From Sipunculus nudus (taxonomy: Eukaryota > Annelida > Sipuncula > Golfingiida > Sipunculidae), in NCBI GenBank assembly GCA_026874595.1, contig CM049312.1, positions 65,630,929 through 65,694,928 on the forward strand: a stretch of 64,000 bases of DNA, given 5' to 3'. The notes under the pieces were generated by a model. The model searched no databases. It was not told the origin of the DNA and saw only the letters and a list, made by a program, of their open reading frames with translations. The position numbers and the translations under genes are program-made. Positions 35,275 to 47,800 of this stretch are shown in pieces; the first letter of the stretch is position 1; each line of letters starts with the position of its first letter.

Positions 35275-36320
35275 TTCTATATGCCAGCGTTGATCTCTGA
35301 TGTTCTGGGCCTGCAACATATTTGTAAGGGTTCATCTCAAACGTTTCACACACCAGGATTGTATATTTCACACACATTGTATATTTCACAGACCTTGTAA
35401 CATTAAACAGCATACGATACACCAATTGTGCCGCACTTGTATTAATTATAGTGCATTGCTTGTGAAATTCAGTGCGCGGGTCGTCCATCTATTAAAGTAT
35501 AAGCACCGATATTTTTATTTCTTCATGATATAAATCTTCCTGTTGATAAAATGATTTATTTATCCTTTGTACACGTTATTTCCTTGTGAGCATCTATTGT
35601 GTGCATTTTTTACGAATGTACATTTGAAGTAACACCAGTATTTTTAAATGGTCGGTTTATATCGGTTTACATTATTACGGTATATATTATATATTCATGA
35701 TGAAATTTGTATGCACATGTTCATGTGTAAACAATGCATACATTTTTTAAATACATTTGCAAATTATTTATCATTGATCTTATCGTATCCTGTTTTTGCA
35801 ATTGGAGCCGACACATTTTCCAATTAGAAAAAAAAAAACTTTCGGCATGTATATATATTGACTGTTTTGTCGTGATGTAGTCTTATTTGCATATCATTTA
35901 AAAGGGCGTAGCCATTAAGTTGCCGAAGGGCCAGCCAGCCCCCCCCCCCACACACACACACACACTGTATGTAATATTTAGGACAAACTGGTTAAATTGT
36001 GTATGAAAGGTATTTTTCAGACAGGAAAATATCAACTTTGTTTACATCAGTTGTCATTACTGTATACACTCTTACTGGAACTATATTATTCATAGAAATA
36101 GATCTATCATGAGAGTATGAAAGAGATATTCAAAACGGGGAAATATCAACTATGTTTACACAAATTGTCTTTAATGTATGAATACACTTTCATCTGCAGC
36201 TATCCTGGGGTATTATATCAGAGTTTTATTATAAAACCGGAAATACTGAATCATACATCCCAAACAAATGCTTGAAAGGTTGATTGTAATAACAGGCACT
36301 TTTTCATTCATCCATTTTTA
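35275..36320. other. Non-coding stretch
   Basis: AT-rich, with a poly-C/(AC)n patch at 35940-35963. Two related blocks at about 36010-36090 and 36125-36205 (each with GAAAATATCAAC or GAAATATCAACT followed by TGTTTACA) form a degenerate tandem pair. No gene is supported. Confidence 0.5.
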
Positions 36321-36364
36321 GCTCAGCTGACTTTCAGTCATGCTGGGCTATAGCGATGGGTCTT

Positions 36365-36420
36365 TGTCCGTCGTCCTTCCGTCTGTCCGTCCGACCGTCC
36401 GGCCGGCCGTCCGGCCGTTA
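36365..36420. repeat. (GTCC/GTCT)n simple repeat
   Basis: Degenerate GTCC repeats with CCGGCCGG, similar to the run at 59928-59980 in another element. Confidence 0.8.
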
Positions 36421-36664
36421 GCAGGGCACAAATCGTAACCGTAGGAGCGAGAGCCATGAACCCTATGCAGTCTTAGAGGTTTTAAAAAGATCTCCTTGCA
36501 ATCCTGAAATTAGGTCACTGCGACCTATATTCTCGAAGTTATGGGGTGTGTTTGCACCCCCCAGAAATAATTCTTTTAGCCAAAATTTTCATCCCAAATC
36601 TTCCATCTTTCACATACAGCTCACCTACCAACATGGGAAGAACCATAATTATTTTGAGGTCACA

Positions 36665-37102
36665 AGGTCAAAGGTCAAGGTCACAGTACCAACTTCTTTG
36701 AAAAGCCTGTGGATGCATTTTAAGCCAAACCTTTCATCCCAATTCTTTTATCTTTCACATAAAGCTCACCTACTTAGTGGGAGAAGAATCCTATAGATGT
36801 TGAGGTCACAAGGTCATAGGTCAGGGTCACAGGATCCACTTCTTTGAAAAGGTTGTGGACACATTTTAAGCTAGACCTTTCATTCCAAACCTTTCAGTAC
36901 TGATATCGCTTCTCTGCCAACATGGGAAAAGACCTCTTGATTTTGAGGTCAAAGGTCAAGTTCACAGCACCCTCTTCTTGCGTGGAGTCATTTTCAGGCA
37001 AACTTTTCAATCTATACTTTCCATCTGTCATATATTGCTTACCTACCAATAGGGGAAGAAGTCTATTGATGTTGAGTTCAAAAGGTCAAAGGTCAAGGTC
37101 AC
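36665..37102 (+). promoter_or_regulatory. Cluster of DR1/extended half-site motifs, left group
   Basis: AGGTCAAAGGTCAAGGTCAC occurs exactly at 36665-36684 and 37083-37102, with close variants at 36811-36830 and 36946-36965. AGGTCA-A-AGGTCA is the direct repeat with 1-nt spacing recognised by RXR/HNF4/COUP-type nuclear receptors, and TCAAGGTCA is the extended half-site of ERR/FTZ-F1-type receptors. Whether any receptor binds here is unknown. Confidence 0.45.
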
Positions 37103-38162
37103 AATATTGTTCTAAATGCTTGTGAACATATTTCAAGTGAAACTGTTCAACCCAAACCTTCAGTCTTTCACATATGCCACATCTATGCACCACTGAATGT
37201 GATTCCAACTTCATATTTATGGGTCTTTTTGCATGAAGAAAAAACTAATTGATTTTGAGGTCAGCTGGTCAGGAGGTTAAAGGTTGCAGGTCTAAGTTAT
37301 TCACTCATTGGTTGCCAAGTAATTACACCCGGCCAGATGTAATTGGCTAGTAGTTACCCATCATTTAGAAAGAATCCAGTTGATATGTGGGCAAAAGGGC
37401 AAGGTCATAGGTCAGGTCAACTTATTTTGTAGACCATCTCTATTTTTCTTATATATTTAAGCTTGCACTCCAGCTGGTACATCTCACCATGTGGCTGTAA
37501 TTGTGAGTGACACTGGTGACATATGACTCCCTTTTGTATCAGGCTATTAAGTAATATGGCTGATGGATAAGTACCTCATTACTGCATAACAAAACACTGT
37601 TGTTGGAATACTTCAGCCAGGAATTAACACTGTGAGAGTATAGTATTTAGGTTTAGCTACTGATTTATAAGATGATGGGAACATTTTGCAGTTTATTTTA
37701 TGGAATCATAGCAATAAACTTCGTTTCCTAGATATCTGAATATTTTTATATAAATCACCACATATAAAAGCAAGTGTTTGTTCTCATAATATGTGGATGA
37801 GTACTTGATTTAGGATGGCTTTATTTTATTACAAGACTCTTAGTCATGCTTTCTGCATTTCTATTCTTTCAGGTTTTGCAGTTTACCAACCCTGCTGACC
37901 CCATTGAAAAGCAGAGTGATAATAAAAAATATTGGACCTACACTTTTATATTTGCATATCTATAAATCTGATATGAGCGCCTGAACATGCCTTTTGAATT
38001 GTTTTGGACATTCATTACTGTAACATCATTTTGAGAATTTGCCCCAAGTTTGGTCTCTTGTTGGAGGATGTGTGATATCAAATGTCAGACTTGTCAGAAA
38101 TCCATTATGTCTGCCAGTTAGCCACCTTAGAAATCCTTTTTTTCAGTGCAGTTTCAGTAATT

Positions 38163-40453
38163 GTATCCCCAGACAAAGTCGGGGGATACTATGTTTTCAT
38201 ACCGGTCCTGCCGCCGCCGCCGCATATATATCTTGTTGGCGCGATAACCCAAAAAATATTTCACAGAACTTTACCAAACTTGGTATATGTATAGATATGG
38301 GTAAGAGGACGACGCCTATTTAAAATGAGGTCATGACCTTAACTAGGAGAGTGTCCTTGACCTTGAATAGGTCCAATTTTGGGGAAAATCACACAAATTC
38401 TTTAATATCTCAAGAAATCTTGCATGGATTTATCCCAAAATCAAGTTGATGGAAGATCATGGATAGGGTTGTCATGTTCCATAAACTGGTGGCGCCACCT
38501 ATTATTCTTTACTTTGTTTTCGTGCCGGTTAATACCCCCAAAATTGCCACCTCACAGTACTGTGAGCATTATAAGTCAAAAACTAATGGACAGATTTCTT
38601 CTATATAATGCATTTACATAGGTATGGGTTATGGGATGATGTTTATTTAAATTGGGGTCATGACCTTTCCTATGAGAGTGGCCTTGACCTTTAATATTGC
38701 CATATATGGTGAAAATCACACACCTCTTATGATATCGCCAGTGTTGATAGCCATATGGATTTCAAACATGACTTATGTATGGCCCACCACTAAAGTAAGA
38801 AGCCTATAGGTTCTAGGGTCATGAGGTCAAAGGTCAAGGTCACTGGACTGGCATCTTAAAAGATACTGTGGATGCATTTAAAGCCAAACTTTCTTCACAG
38901 GTCTTCCATCTTGAATATATAGCTCACTTGCCAATAGTGGATGATCCATATCAATTTTGGGGTCACAAGGCCAAAGGCCAAGGCCACAATGGCTATCTGT
39001 CCAAAAATTAGTTTCTGGATGATAATTCCTTCTTTTATTGATGTATTGATTTCAAACGTGACTTATATATGTCCCAGTGAAAAAGCAAGACTCCAATTTA
39101 TTTTGGGGTCATGAGGTCAAAGGTCAAGGTCACAGGACACATCTTTAAAGAGATTGTGGATGCATTTTCAGCCAAACCTTTCATCTCAGACCTTTCATCT
39201 TGCACATAGAGTTCATCTGCTAATAGAGGAAGACCCCTATCAATTTTGAGGTCACAAGGTCAAAGGTGAAGGTCACAGGAGCCATCTGTCAAAAAATTAG
39301 TTTCTGGATGATAATTCCTTCTTTTATTGATGTATGGATTTCAAACTTGACTTATATATGTCCCATTGAAAAAGCAAGACCCCGATTGATTTTGGGGTCA
39401 TGAGGTCAAAGGTCAAGGTCACAGGACACATCTTTAAAAAGATTGTGGATGCATTTTCAGCCAAACCTTTCATCTCAGACCTTTCATCTTGCACATAGAG
39501 TTCATCTGCTAATAGAGGAAGACCCCTATCAATTTTGAGGTCACAAGGTCAAAGGTGAAGGTCACAGGAGCCATCTGTCAAAAAATTAGTTTCTGGATGA
39601 TAATTCCTTCTTTTATTGATGTATGGATTTCAAACTTGACATATATATGTCCCATTGAAAAGCAAGACCCCAATTGATTTTGGGGTCATGAGGTCAAAGG
39701 TCAAGATCACAGGACCCATCTTTAAAAAGATTGTGGATGCATTTTCAGCCAAACCTTTCATCTCAGACTTTTCATCTTGCACATAGAGTTCATCTGCCAA
39801 TAGAGAAAGACCCCTATCAATTTTGTGGTCACAAGGTCAAAGGTGAAGGTCACAGGAGCCATCTGTCAAAAAATTAGTTTCTGGATGATAATTCCTGCTT
39901 TTATTAGTGTATGGATTTCAAACTTGACTTTTATATGTCCCATTGGAAAAGCAAGACCCTAAATTGATTTTGGGGTCATGATGTCAAAGGTCAAGGTCAC
40001 AGGACACATTTATAAAAAGATGTGGATGCATTTTCAGCCAAACATTTCATCTCAGATCTTTCATCTTGCATATATAGTTCACCTGCCAAGAGAGGAAGAA
40101 CCCTATCAAATTTGAGGTCACAAGGTCAAAGGTTAAGGTCACAGGAGCCATCTGTCCAAAAACTAGTTTCTGGATGATAATTCCTGCTTTATTGATGTAT
40201 TGATTTCAAACTTGACTTGTATATGTCTCATTGGAAAAGCAAGACCCGAATTGATTTTGGGGTCATGAGGTCAAATGTCAAGGTCACAGGACACATCTTT
40301 AAAAAGATCACTGTCACAGGACCAACATCTTCAACAAGATTGTGGATTGATAGATGGAAGAAACAATTAATATGCCAAGTGTCAGTATATGCTGCTAAAA
40401 ATGGGGGCCTATTCTTAAAGGGGGGGGGGGGGGGCTACTATGTCTGGGGATAC
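38163..40453. mobile_element. Inner TIR element (~2.3 kb) with GTATCCCCAGACA ends
   Basis: The left end reads GTATCCCCAGACAAAGTC and the right end, in reverse, GTATCCCCAGACATAGTAG; the 13-bp terminal match continues loosely. A (CCG)n run lies at about 38208-38222 and a poly-G tract at 40420-40434. The interior is mostly tandem ~289-bp units rather than coding sequence. It sits inside the GCTCAGCTG-ended element. Confidence 0.6.
38824..40330 (+). repeat. ~289-bp tandem repeat, about five units, each with two receptor-like motifs
   Basis: The anchor CTGGATGATAATTCC recurs at 39015, 39304, 39593, 39881 and 40170, a period of 288-289 bp. Each unit carries one AGGTCAAAGGTCAAGGTCAC-type motif after GGGGTCATG and a second variant after GAGGTCACA. 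Motif starts: 38824, 38968, 39114, 39257, 39403, 39546, 39691, 39834, 39981, 40123 and 40268. Exact 20-mers are at 38824, 39114 and 39403. No frame is conserved through the units. Confidence 0.8.
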
Positions 40454-41058
40454 TCTGGCACCTGCGGTGCCAAGAAATGTCTAGTTTACCTTCAATTTTT
40501 GGTCCGATTTAGAGAATGGTTGTTGTCTGATTTCAGACCTGTCAGAAGTCCAAAATGGCCACCAGGCAACCATCTTTAAATTCCTTTTGATCATATTATC
40601 TCAAGAACTGTTAAAGTGAAGGCAGTAGGACGTATATTAATGTAATCTTGCAAAGGATTGGGTCAAATATTTCTTAATAAATATTATCATCATATATGAA
40701 AGTGCAGTACAGTTGGCTTGTATTGAATAAAAATTCATACAGAAGCACCTGTTTCTCAATAATTCTTGCATGGATTTCCTTGATTTTTTGCTATATATTT
40801 TGATCTTATATTTGCCCTTTGTGGTGTTCCTTTTGAGACTGACAGATATCAAGTAAGCTTTGGGAATAGTTCTGGATACCTTAACAATAATACATTTTCC
40901 TCAGACCATCAATTCACTGTGTTTAAACCAGACATAGGTGATTTATATTTCTGTTGTCGTAGAAAATTTCAACAAATTGGCAAATTGGTTCTTCAAAATT
41001 TGACTGGAAGTTGTGAATCTCAGCCAATGATGTCTCCAGTCATGCTTGGCAGCTGAGC

Positions 41059-41378
41059 GTCATGACCCTTGGGTCACTTGTCATTTATGTTGTGGCTGTT
41101 GTCTCTCTTGGTTTAGTATCAAAATGTTACAAGAATGTAATAGTTCTAGCCTGATCATGATCATGGTAGAAATTTAAAAAAAATGGATTTCATCCCAACT
41201 GTCTTACACAGACATATATTTTTATGTAAGCACACACACACACACACTCACACACATCTAGGGCACCCCTTTCTGTAAATCCTGCCTACGCCCCTGATTT
41301 GTCTAATATCATACTATTCGCAGAAAACCTATAGTGACCAGGACTTTTCGTGTATGTTTTTGGTTTGTTTGTGTTCAA

Positions 41379-41432
<54 letters not shown>

Positions 41433-42707
41433 TCGTAGGTGTTCAAAATGTCAACCAGTCAAACCTATAAATATCATTGTAGTGTTTATGTATATACATA
41501 GATGTGTATCAGTTCTATAACTATCCCACGCATTATTTAAAGGTGCCCATTCACCTACCTTTTGAAAAAGAATTTATGTGATTTCTGGCTTCCTCTGTGT
41601 ATATATTAAAGATCTTAGGGTAATTATGGTTGTGAAACGTTCTAAATAGGCCTTCGTGAAGGATGTATGAACTTGTTTATCAACAATATGCATGCAAACA
41701 CGTCAATGTTGAAAAACGGGAAAAAAACATGTAACCTTAGGTGCATGGAAGGTTAAATATATGCGGAGGTAGAAGGTTACTTGATGCAAAGCGCCATTTG
41801 CAAAGCTCTAACTTGTCTGACCTGCAACCAGATGCCCTTTTTGAATTTGTTTGATTATTTTGGCGGACTCCCACATATGATATAAAAGTTGATATAAACA
41901 AAACAAGCAGCCTGTGTGCGGTGAAATCCACGTTTTCTGGCCTATTTTTATAAAAGCTCCAAGGGATTACCTTTATTCTATAAAGGTCAGATAGGTAAGT
42001 TGACCCCTTTAACGTGTATCAGCTATGATTAATCTACCTAACATAGTTACTTGTCCCTACTCTCGACCCGACACGTCACACACTATTGACACACCTGTAC
42101 GCTAACGATCCTCCAAAATGGCCATCTATAACACATCATCGCCCCCGTTGGCGTATATATAATTCAAAACTAATAGGGCGCATCTCTGTTCCATTCTGCC
42201 CGCGATGTCATATATATAGTCCATGCGTCGAAGTAGAACGTTTTCACCAACCTATTTATTTATTAGTACATTTATATTGGTAGTCTCCCCGTTTCCTCCT
42301 CCGGGATGGGTTGTGCATGGGTAGGGAGGCAATGTTGAAATTGTTGTTGGTATCCATGCATATTTTCATATCTGTGAATACTCGATTCGCATTAATTCAA
42401 GATTTTTCCAGAGGAAATCACCATTACCCATATCAGTAAAACGAGATAATTTCTGGGGAAAATATTGATCCTTAAGAAAAAAAATCATTGTGCACATATA
42501 AAAATCTATGATATAAAATATACTCTACACACTAAGGTAATTCTAAGTTTTCGCATCAACACACTTTTTTAATGAACTTCCAATTAAAAAATATATATGG
42601 GTTGGTCTATTGATAACCCTTTTCCCGATGTCTAGGTTATGATAACGAAACATTAATTGCAAGTGCAAATCTACTGGTTTCACCTTATTAAATATTTGAG
42701 TGTAAGG
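41059..42707. other. Non-coding stretch
   Basis: It holds (CA)n at 41229-41255, a CTACGCCCCT fragment at about 41285 and (TA)n at 41383-41430. No gene is supported. Confidence 0.55.
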
Positions 42708-42779
42708 TCTCATCAGTGAACATCTGTGTTTGGATTTTCTCAAATATGCGCTTCAGTAATGTAGATGTCACTGATGAGA
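42708..42779. repeat. Inverted repeat TCTCATCAGTGA / TCACTGATGAGA
   Basis: 42708-42725 pairs with 42763-42779 (17 paired bases with one bulge) around a 37-nt loop. It could be a MITE end pair or a cruciform. Confidence 0.6.
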
Positions 42780-42795
42780 TTGAAATCCAGGCGGA

Positions 42796-42882
42796 TTTTC
42801 GCCTAGACAAAATTGTGATTGTGAATTGGCCTAAGCAAGTTTGCCTAGGCGAAATCACAATTGCAATATCGTCGAGGCGAAT
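42796..42882. repeat. Imperfect foldback with TTCGCCTAG arms
   Basis: TTCGCCTAGACAAAATTGTG on the left matches, in reverse, the right side that ends GTCGAGGCGAA. An internal GCCTAGGCGAAATCACAATTG block pairs again. It follows directly on the 42708-42779 hairpin. Non-coding. Confidence 0.5.
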
Positions 42883-43867
42883 TTAAAATCATTTCCCATG
42901 TTAAGAACAACCTTGCAGGAGAATTTAGCACCTCAATCATTTAACAGAAAACAGAATTGAAGAACACTGGGATTAGCAGATATGAAAATAGGCCCTGTAT
43001 CAGCGCAAAAATAAATACTGGACCATATAAATTCACAAATGTCAATACTCATAACAGAGGGGTTTTTTTTTCGCTTTTCTTGTGAGAAATTATGCAACAC
43101 ATAAAATATTCTGCATAATTTAACTCATAGTCGCAGTTTCTTTAAACAATAGTACCATGTTTGTTCATGCTTACTGAATTCCTTGATCGGCCTTTATATA
43201 TTGTATAGTAATGTTCAATATATGTTATTTTTATGTTTTTATTTTATTGTTAAAAAGCTTGTATCAATTAATAGTTCAGGGATATATTAAATTCACTGTG
43301 ATCCGCGTATACTGCATGTCAAACGTCTTTTTGTATTCATAACGAAAATAACTATGGTTAAATCCCTATGATAAAAGTATTGTATATATTTTGGCATTGA
43401 AAAGAAATCTCCTAAATTGAAACAGGGACAGACTACCAAGTCCTAGCGCTCAACTGAAAAGAAAGTGACAGTTGTCAGGCTTCACGAGGTTTTTCATGCG
43501 CACTGTTGCACACTCCATTCACGGGAACGCAAAACGCGAATCAAGGTGCTTTATGTTTTATTCATAGTCATTTTTTACCTGCTGTGTGCAGATTACAAAT
43601 AAGCTTACCATGTAATGTATAAGAATAGCAGGTGAAAATGTTGTGACACTGAGCGGTGAGATCAGATTGAAATATAAATCACATATGAGCCAGCGTTATT
43701 ACACACATAAGATATGGTGATAGTCTACAGACAAACTGTCAAAATTAAGAGCATATAAAAACATCATACGTAAAGCTTAATTGACGATTCAAAATTAATG
43801 AAGAGAAAAAAAAATAAAAAGTTTGAAAAAGTTAAGAATTGATGTCTCTGCAGGATTAAACTATATA

Positions 43868-43933
<66 letters not shown>

Positions 43934-44852
43934 TATATTCAGAGTGGTCACATATAATCCCTATGTATATTAAATAATTCAATATTTAATTCACCAAGTT
44001 TGCAAATTTTTTATTACAAAGTTCATATTTCTAAAATAAACTACATTTAATTAAAAATTTAACCTTTGGCTTTCTTTAGGTAAATATCATTTTATTATTC
44101 GTTCGATATCTGTCACAGCGGTATATATGTAAAATGACTAAATTTTGTGGGGGGAGGGAGGGAAGGGCGCTGAAGAATTTCTGAATATAGTGATAATAGA
44201 ACTTAAAACTGTAGCTCCAAGTCCATTTCGTTCATTACAGTCGAGGTCACATATATGTCTGTATTCAAACTGCTGGTCACATATATTTAGGTGTGTTAGC
44301 ATGTAGCGAGTGATTCCGGTGACTACAGTACATGAATGACGCGTGTTCACCAACTAACATACTTCTTTCAAAGGTCATATGCATTTACTTTTAAGGTTTT
44401 ATGTTATTTATATGTATCTATTTCGCTTTCAGGTGGATATTGATACGTCGGCAACTACATCATAACAACAGTGTTTTATATGCTTTGAATACAGAAGGCA
44501 GATATACACGTTCGCACAACTTCCCGTTGTATCAATAGTTCACTTCGTTCGCAAATGTGGAGAACTCCCAGCTGAGGACAATCTAAGTAGACTCAGAATT
44601 GAGGTGTTATAAGTATGGGTACTCTCTATACAGACACCTGTACCTTAATACATCCGCATTCAAGAAATATGAGTATCTACAGGAATAACAAAAACACATC
44701 ATGAATAACAAACTGCTAATCAGAAAGGCTGAATCTGCGGTCATATTATTTAAGAATGAAATTATATGCGTGTGCATGAACTCAGCTTAAAATTAAAAGT
44801 ATAAATATTACGCAGATGGGAGTTCAAGTTGTTGCTTTAATTTAAAATCAAA
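42883..44852. other. Non-coding flank 5' of the UNC-93-like gene
   Basis: It includes (TA)n at 43863-43931. The promoter and any 5' non-coding exon of the gene at 44853 probably lie here, but I cannot point to a site. Confidence 0.5.
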
Positions 44853-47800
44853 ATGGCTGATTCTGTGGACCAATCTCCGAGCACATCCAGGGCAGACGAG
44901 CCAGGGACGTCAGACAAGGGCAAGGGGCCAAGCTTATCAAAATCTCTTGTTAAATCCAGCGGGGCAGTTAGCCTGCCTCGGTCTGGAAGTGTCACGATGA
45001 AGAGCAAGTCGGAGAAGAAAAACCCTAAAGACATGTTTCTGAGTGAAGATGAAAAACGGGCGAAGAAGAAGAGGACGCTGCTGGTTCAGCTATTTGTTAT
45101 CGCACTGGTTTGTCTTTTGGAGGGAATATCCTTCACACTGCGCCATCTGGAGAGCAGTTTGAATAAGAACAATAGTCTCGGAGCTGTATCGCTATCGTTC
45201 GTTTTCGCCGGTGTTTTCCTTTCATGTTTACTAGCCCCTACCATTATTCATATCATCGGCTGCCGTATAGCTGTCTTAGCTGGATGTGCTGGCTTCGCTT
45301 TATTCACGCTTGCAAACTTTATCCCTCATTATATAGTTCTACCAATAGCGTCGGTGATAACTGGGCTTACAACGGGAACATTTCTCACGGCGCATGGGAC
45401 TTACGTCACTGTTTTCAGTGTAGCTTACGCTGACGTCACAGGTCAGTCCGCAAGGGAAGTTCTGCCTCGCTTCATGGGTTTGTTTTATATGTTATTTATA
45501 AGCGCCCCCTTGTGGGGGAATTTAATATCATCTTTAGTTTTGCAAGCAACCGTGAGTTCTGTAAATGGCTTTCATAAACCAACAAGGTGTGGTCCTAACT
45601 ACTGCCCACGCTCATCGGATGAAACGTACGCAGATGAAAAGGGAGCTCATGGAATAAGGGCTCTTTTAGGAGTGTATTTACTTTGTGCCTTGCTAGGTCT
45701 CGTTCTCGCGTGGTTTTACGTGCCTGACATACGAGAACAGTCCAGTCTAAAGCAAAGGGTCAAGGAGTCGCTGTCCAAGAATTTCGATACTTGCCGACAG
45801 TGGAAGAACACCCTCATGTTAGCCTTGATCCCGCTCTGCCTCTACTCGGGGGTACAGCAAGTCACTGTGTACGGCACCTTCACTGAGGTAAGGCTGATTA
45901 AACCACCATGTAAAGCATCATAGTACACCCTTGTCATGCTATATACTAACAATCCTGGAGGTAAAAAATATGTTATTTAAAGAATGAGGTACACATATGT
46001 GCAAATGTGTTTGTCGTTTTGCCAGAGGGTACCAGAATTTTACATCTATTGATCACATCAACATGTAACAAAATAATACTTTGTACGTTCTAGTGGTACG
46101 TTTGTAAGAGAAAATGTACATATTGGAAGGAGTCTTTTTGTCGTATTTACAATGTTTAAAACAGCCAAGCCTTTCCATGATAATTGCCGTATGAAGTATG
46201 CTAAATTTATCAGGTGCTGTTATAAAAGTGAAAGTAAGGTACGATTCAACAACGCGAAAGTTGAAATGTCACCAAGAATAGTGGGCGCATTTATCTGCGA
46301 TTGTTTCCCTGTCTTGTCTGAGAGAACCATATCTGAACATTTATTGATAGCAAGGCAAAAAAAATAAAACTTGACGCATTCTGTTTATATATTTGTGCGA
46401 GATAATGTATATATTGGAATGAGTCTTATTTAGAATGTTACAAACAGCCAAACATTTCCATGATAACTGTCGTATGAAAATGTACTAGTATTTATCAGAA
46501 GCTATCGTGTGATCAAAAGGAGTGCACAGGCAATGTATGAGGATGATTATTGATAAGTTCCCTGTCAAGTTGTACATGTATACTTTTGTACTTCTAATAT
46601 TCGATAGCTGTAATGATGACCGGTGATAAAGTACAACTGGCGAGGAAACAAAATATCAGAAGGACTTATTCTTATCATTCTTATAACATCATAAATTAAG
46701 GTTTAAGAAAAATATCAGTTCAGATATTACTCTTCGCAGCGGTATATTTCAAATACCTTCACAATTTTTTTATTTATTTTCAGTCATATGTCACGTGTGC
46801 CCTCGGCCTGCAGTGGGTTGGCTATGTCATTATGACGCTGACGATGGTTGCCATGCTGATGTCATTGTTGCTAGGGGTATGTGAGAGTCACGTGCCCAGG
46901 CCATCTGTGTTTGCGTTTGGCGCTGGACTGACGCTAGGGCTTATGATAGTAATGTTGGTTTGGGAACCTTCGAGCACAGACAAGGCGGCAATATTCTCAC
47001 TGGCGGCAATGTGGGGCATTTCAGACGCCATCTACCGGGCAGGCGTTAGTTGTAAGTTTGTGAACAGAATATTGATCATGTTAAGCTAAGCAATATATAC
47101 GGTAAAACCTTGCCTCAAGACCACCTCGCAAAAGCGACCACCTCAAAATTACGACTGCCTGTTCACGGTCAAGAATTTTTTTAACTTTATATAAGACCTC
47201 GCTTAGACGGCCACATCGAAATTTCAACCCCGTTTTCAAAGTCCCGTTAGTGACCGTAATTTCGAGGTTTAAATGTATGTATATTGATGTGAATATATAA
47301 CTTACACATTTGCGAAAATGTCTTTTAAAACGTAGAAACAGATATTTTTCCCAACTAGCGACATCTGTTGATGCCGACTGACAGTTGTTTTCAAGTACAT
47401 CGACAAAGACAGATCTTAACATGGTCTAAGATCATATAGAGTTTCAGTGGTCCTAAGTAATGTTGCTACTTGGTGCCATGGCACAACGTTCCTTAAAAAA
47501 TTCTTAAAAGTATGGAAAATGAGCTTAATTTTATCATATACATCTTTCAGGAATTGAAACAAATTTGTATTTTAAGCAAGAATTTTAGGTATTGTCTCTC
47601 GACAAGTGAAGAAAAAAAAAGAAAACAATTCGCTGGCTCGTACTATATTTTATTCCGAGAACAATGAGCAGAATAATATTTTTTGTGTGGACTCATTGAT
47701 TAAAAAGTTATATTTACATCTTTTATTTATCAGTAACTTTGCTATGTCATTTGAGCATATTTTACCCATACATTTCAGCACTGATCGGAGTTCTCTTCAC

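Larger units (their letters stand above)
36321..41058. mobile_element. Outer composite repeat element with GCTCAGCTG inverted ends
   Basis: The left end starts GCTCAGCTGACTTTCAGTCA. The right end, read in reverse, starts GCTCAGCTGCCAAGCATGAC, so both carry GCTCAGCTG followed by a CATG-containing block. The left part has a (GTCC)n/(CCGG)-rich run (36365-36415) and four GGTCAAAGGTCA-type motifs. The element contains the inner TIR element 38163-40453. No transposase frame is visible. Boundaries rest on the inverted ends only. Confidence 0.5.
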
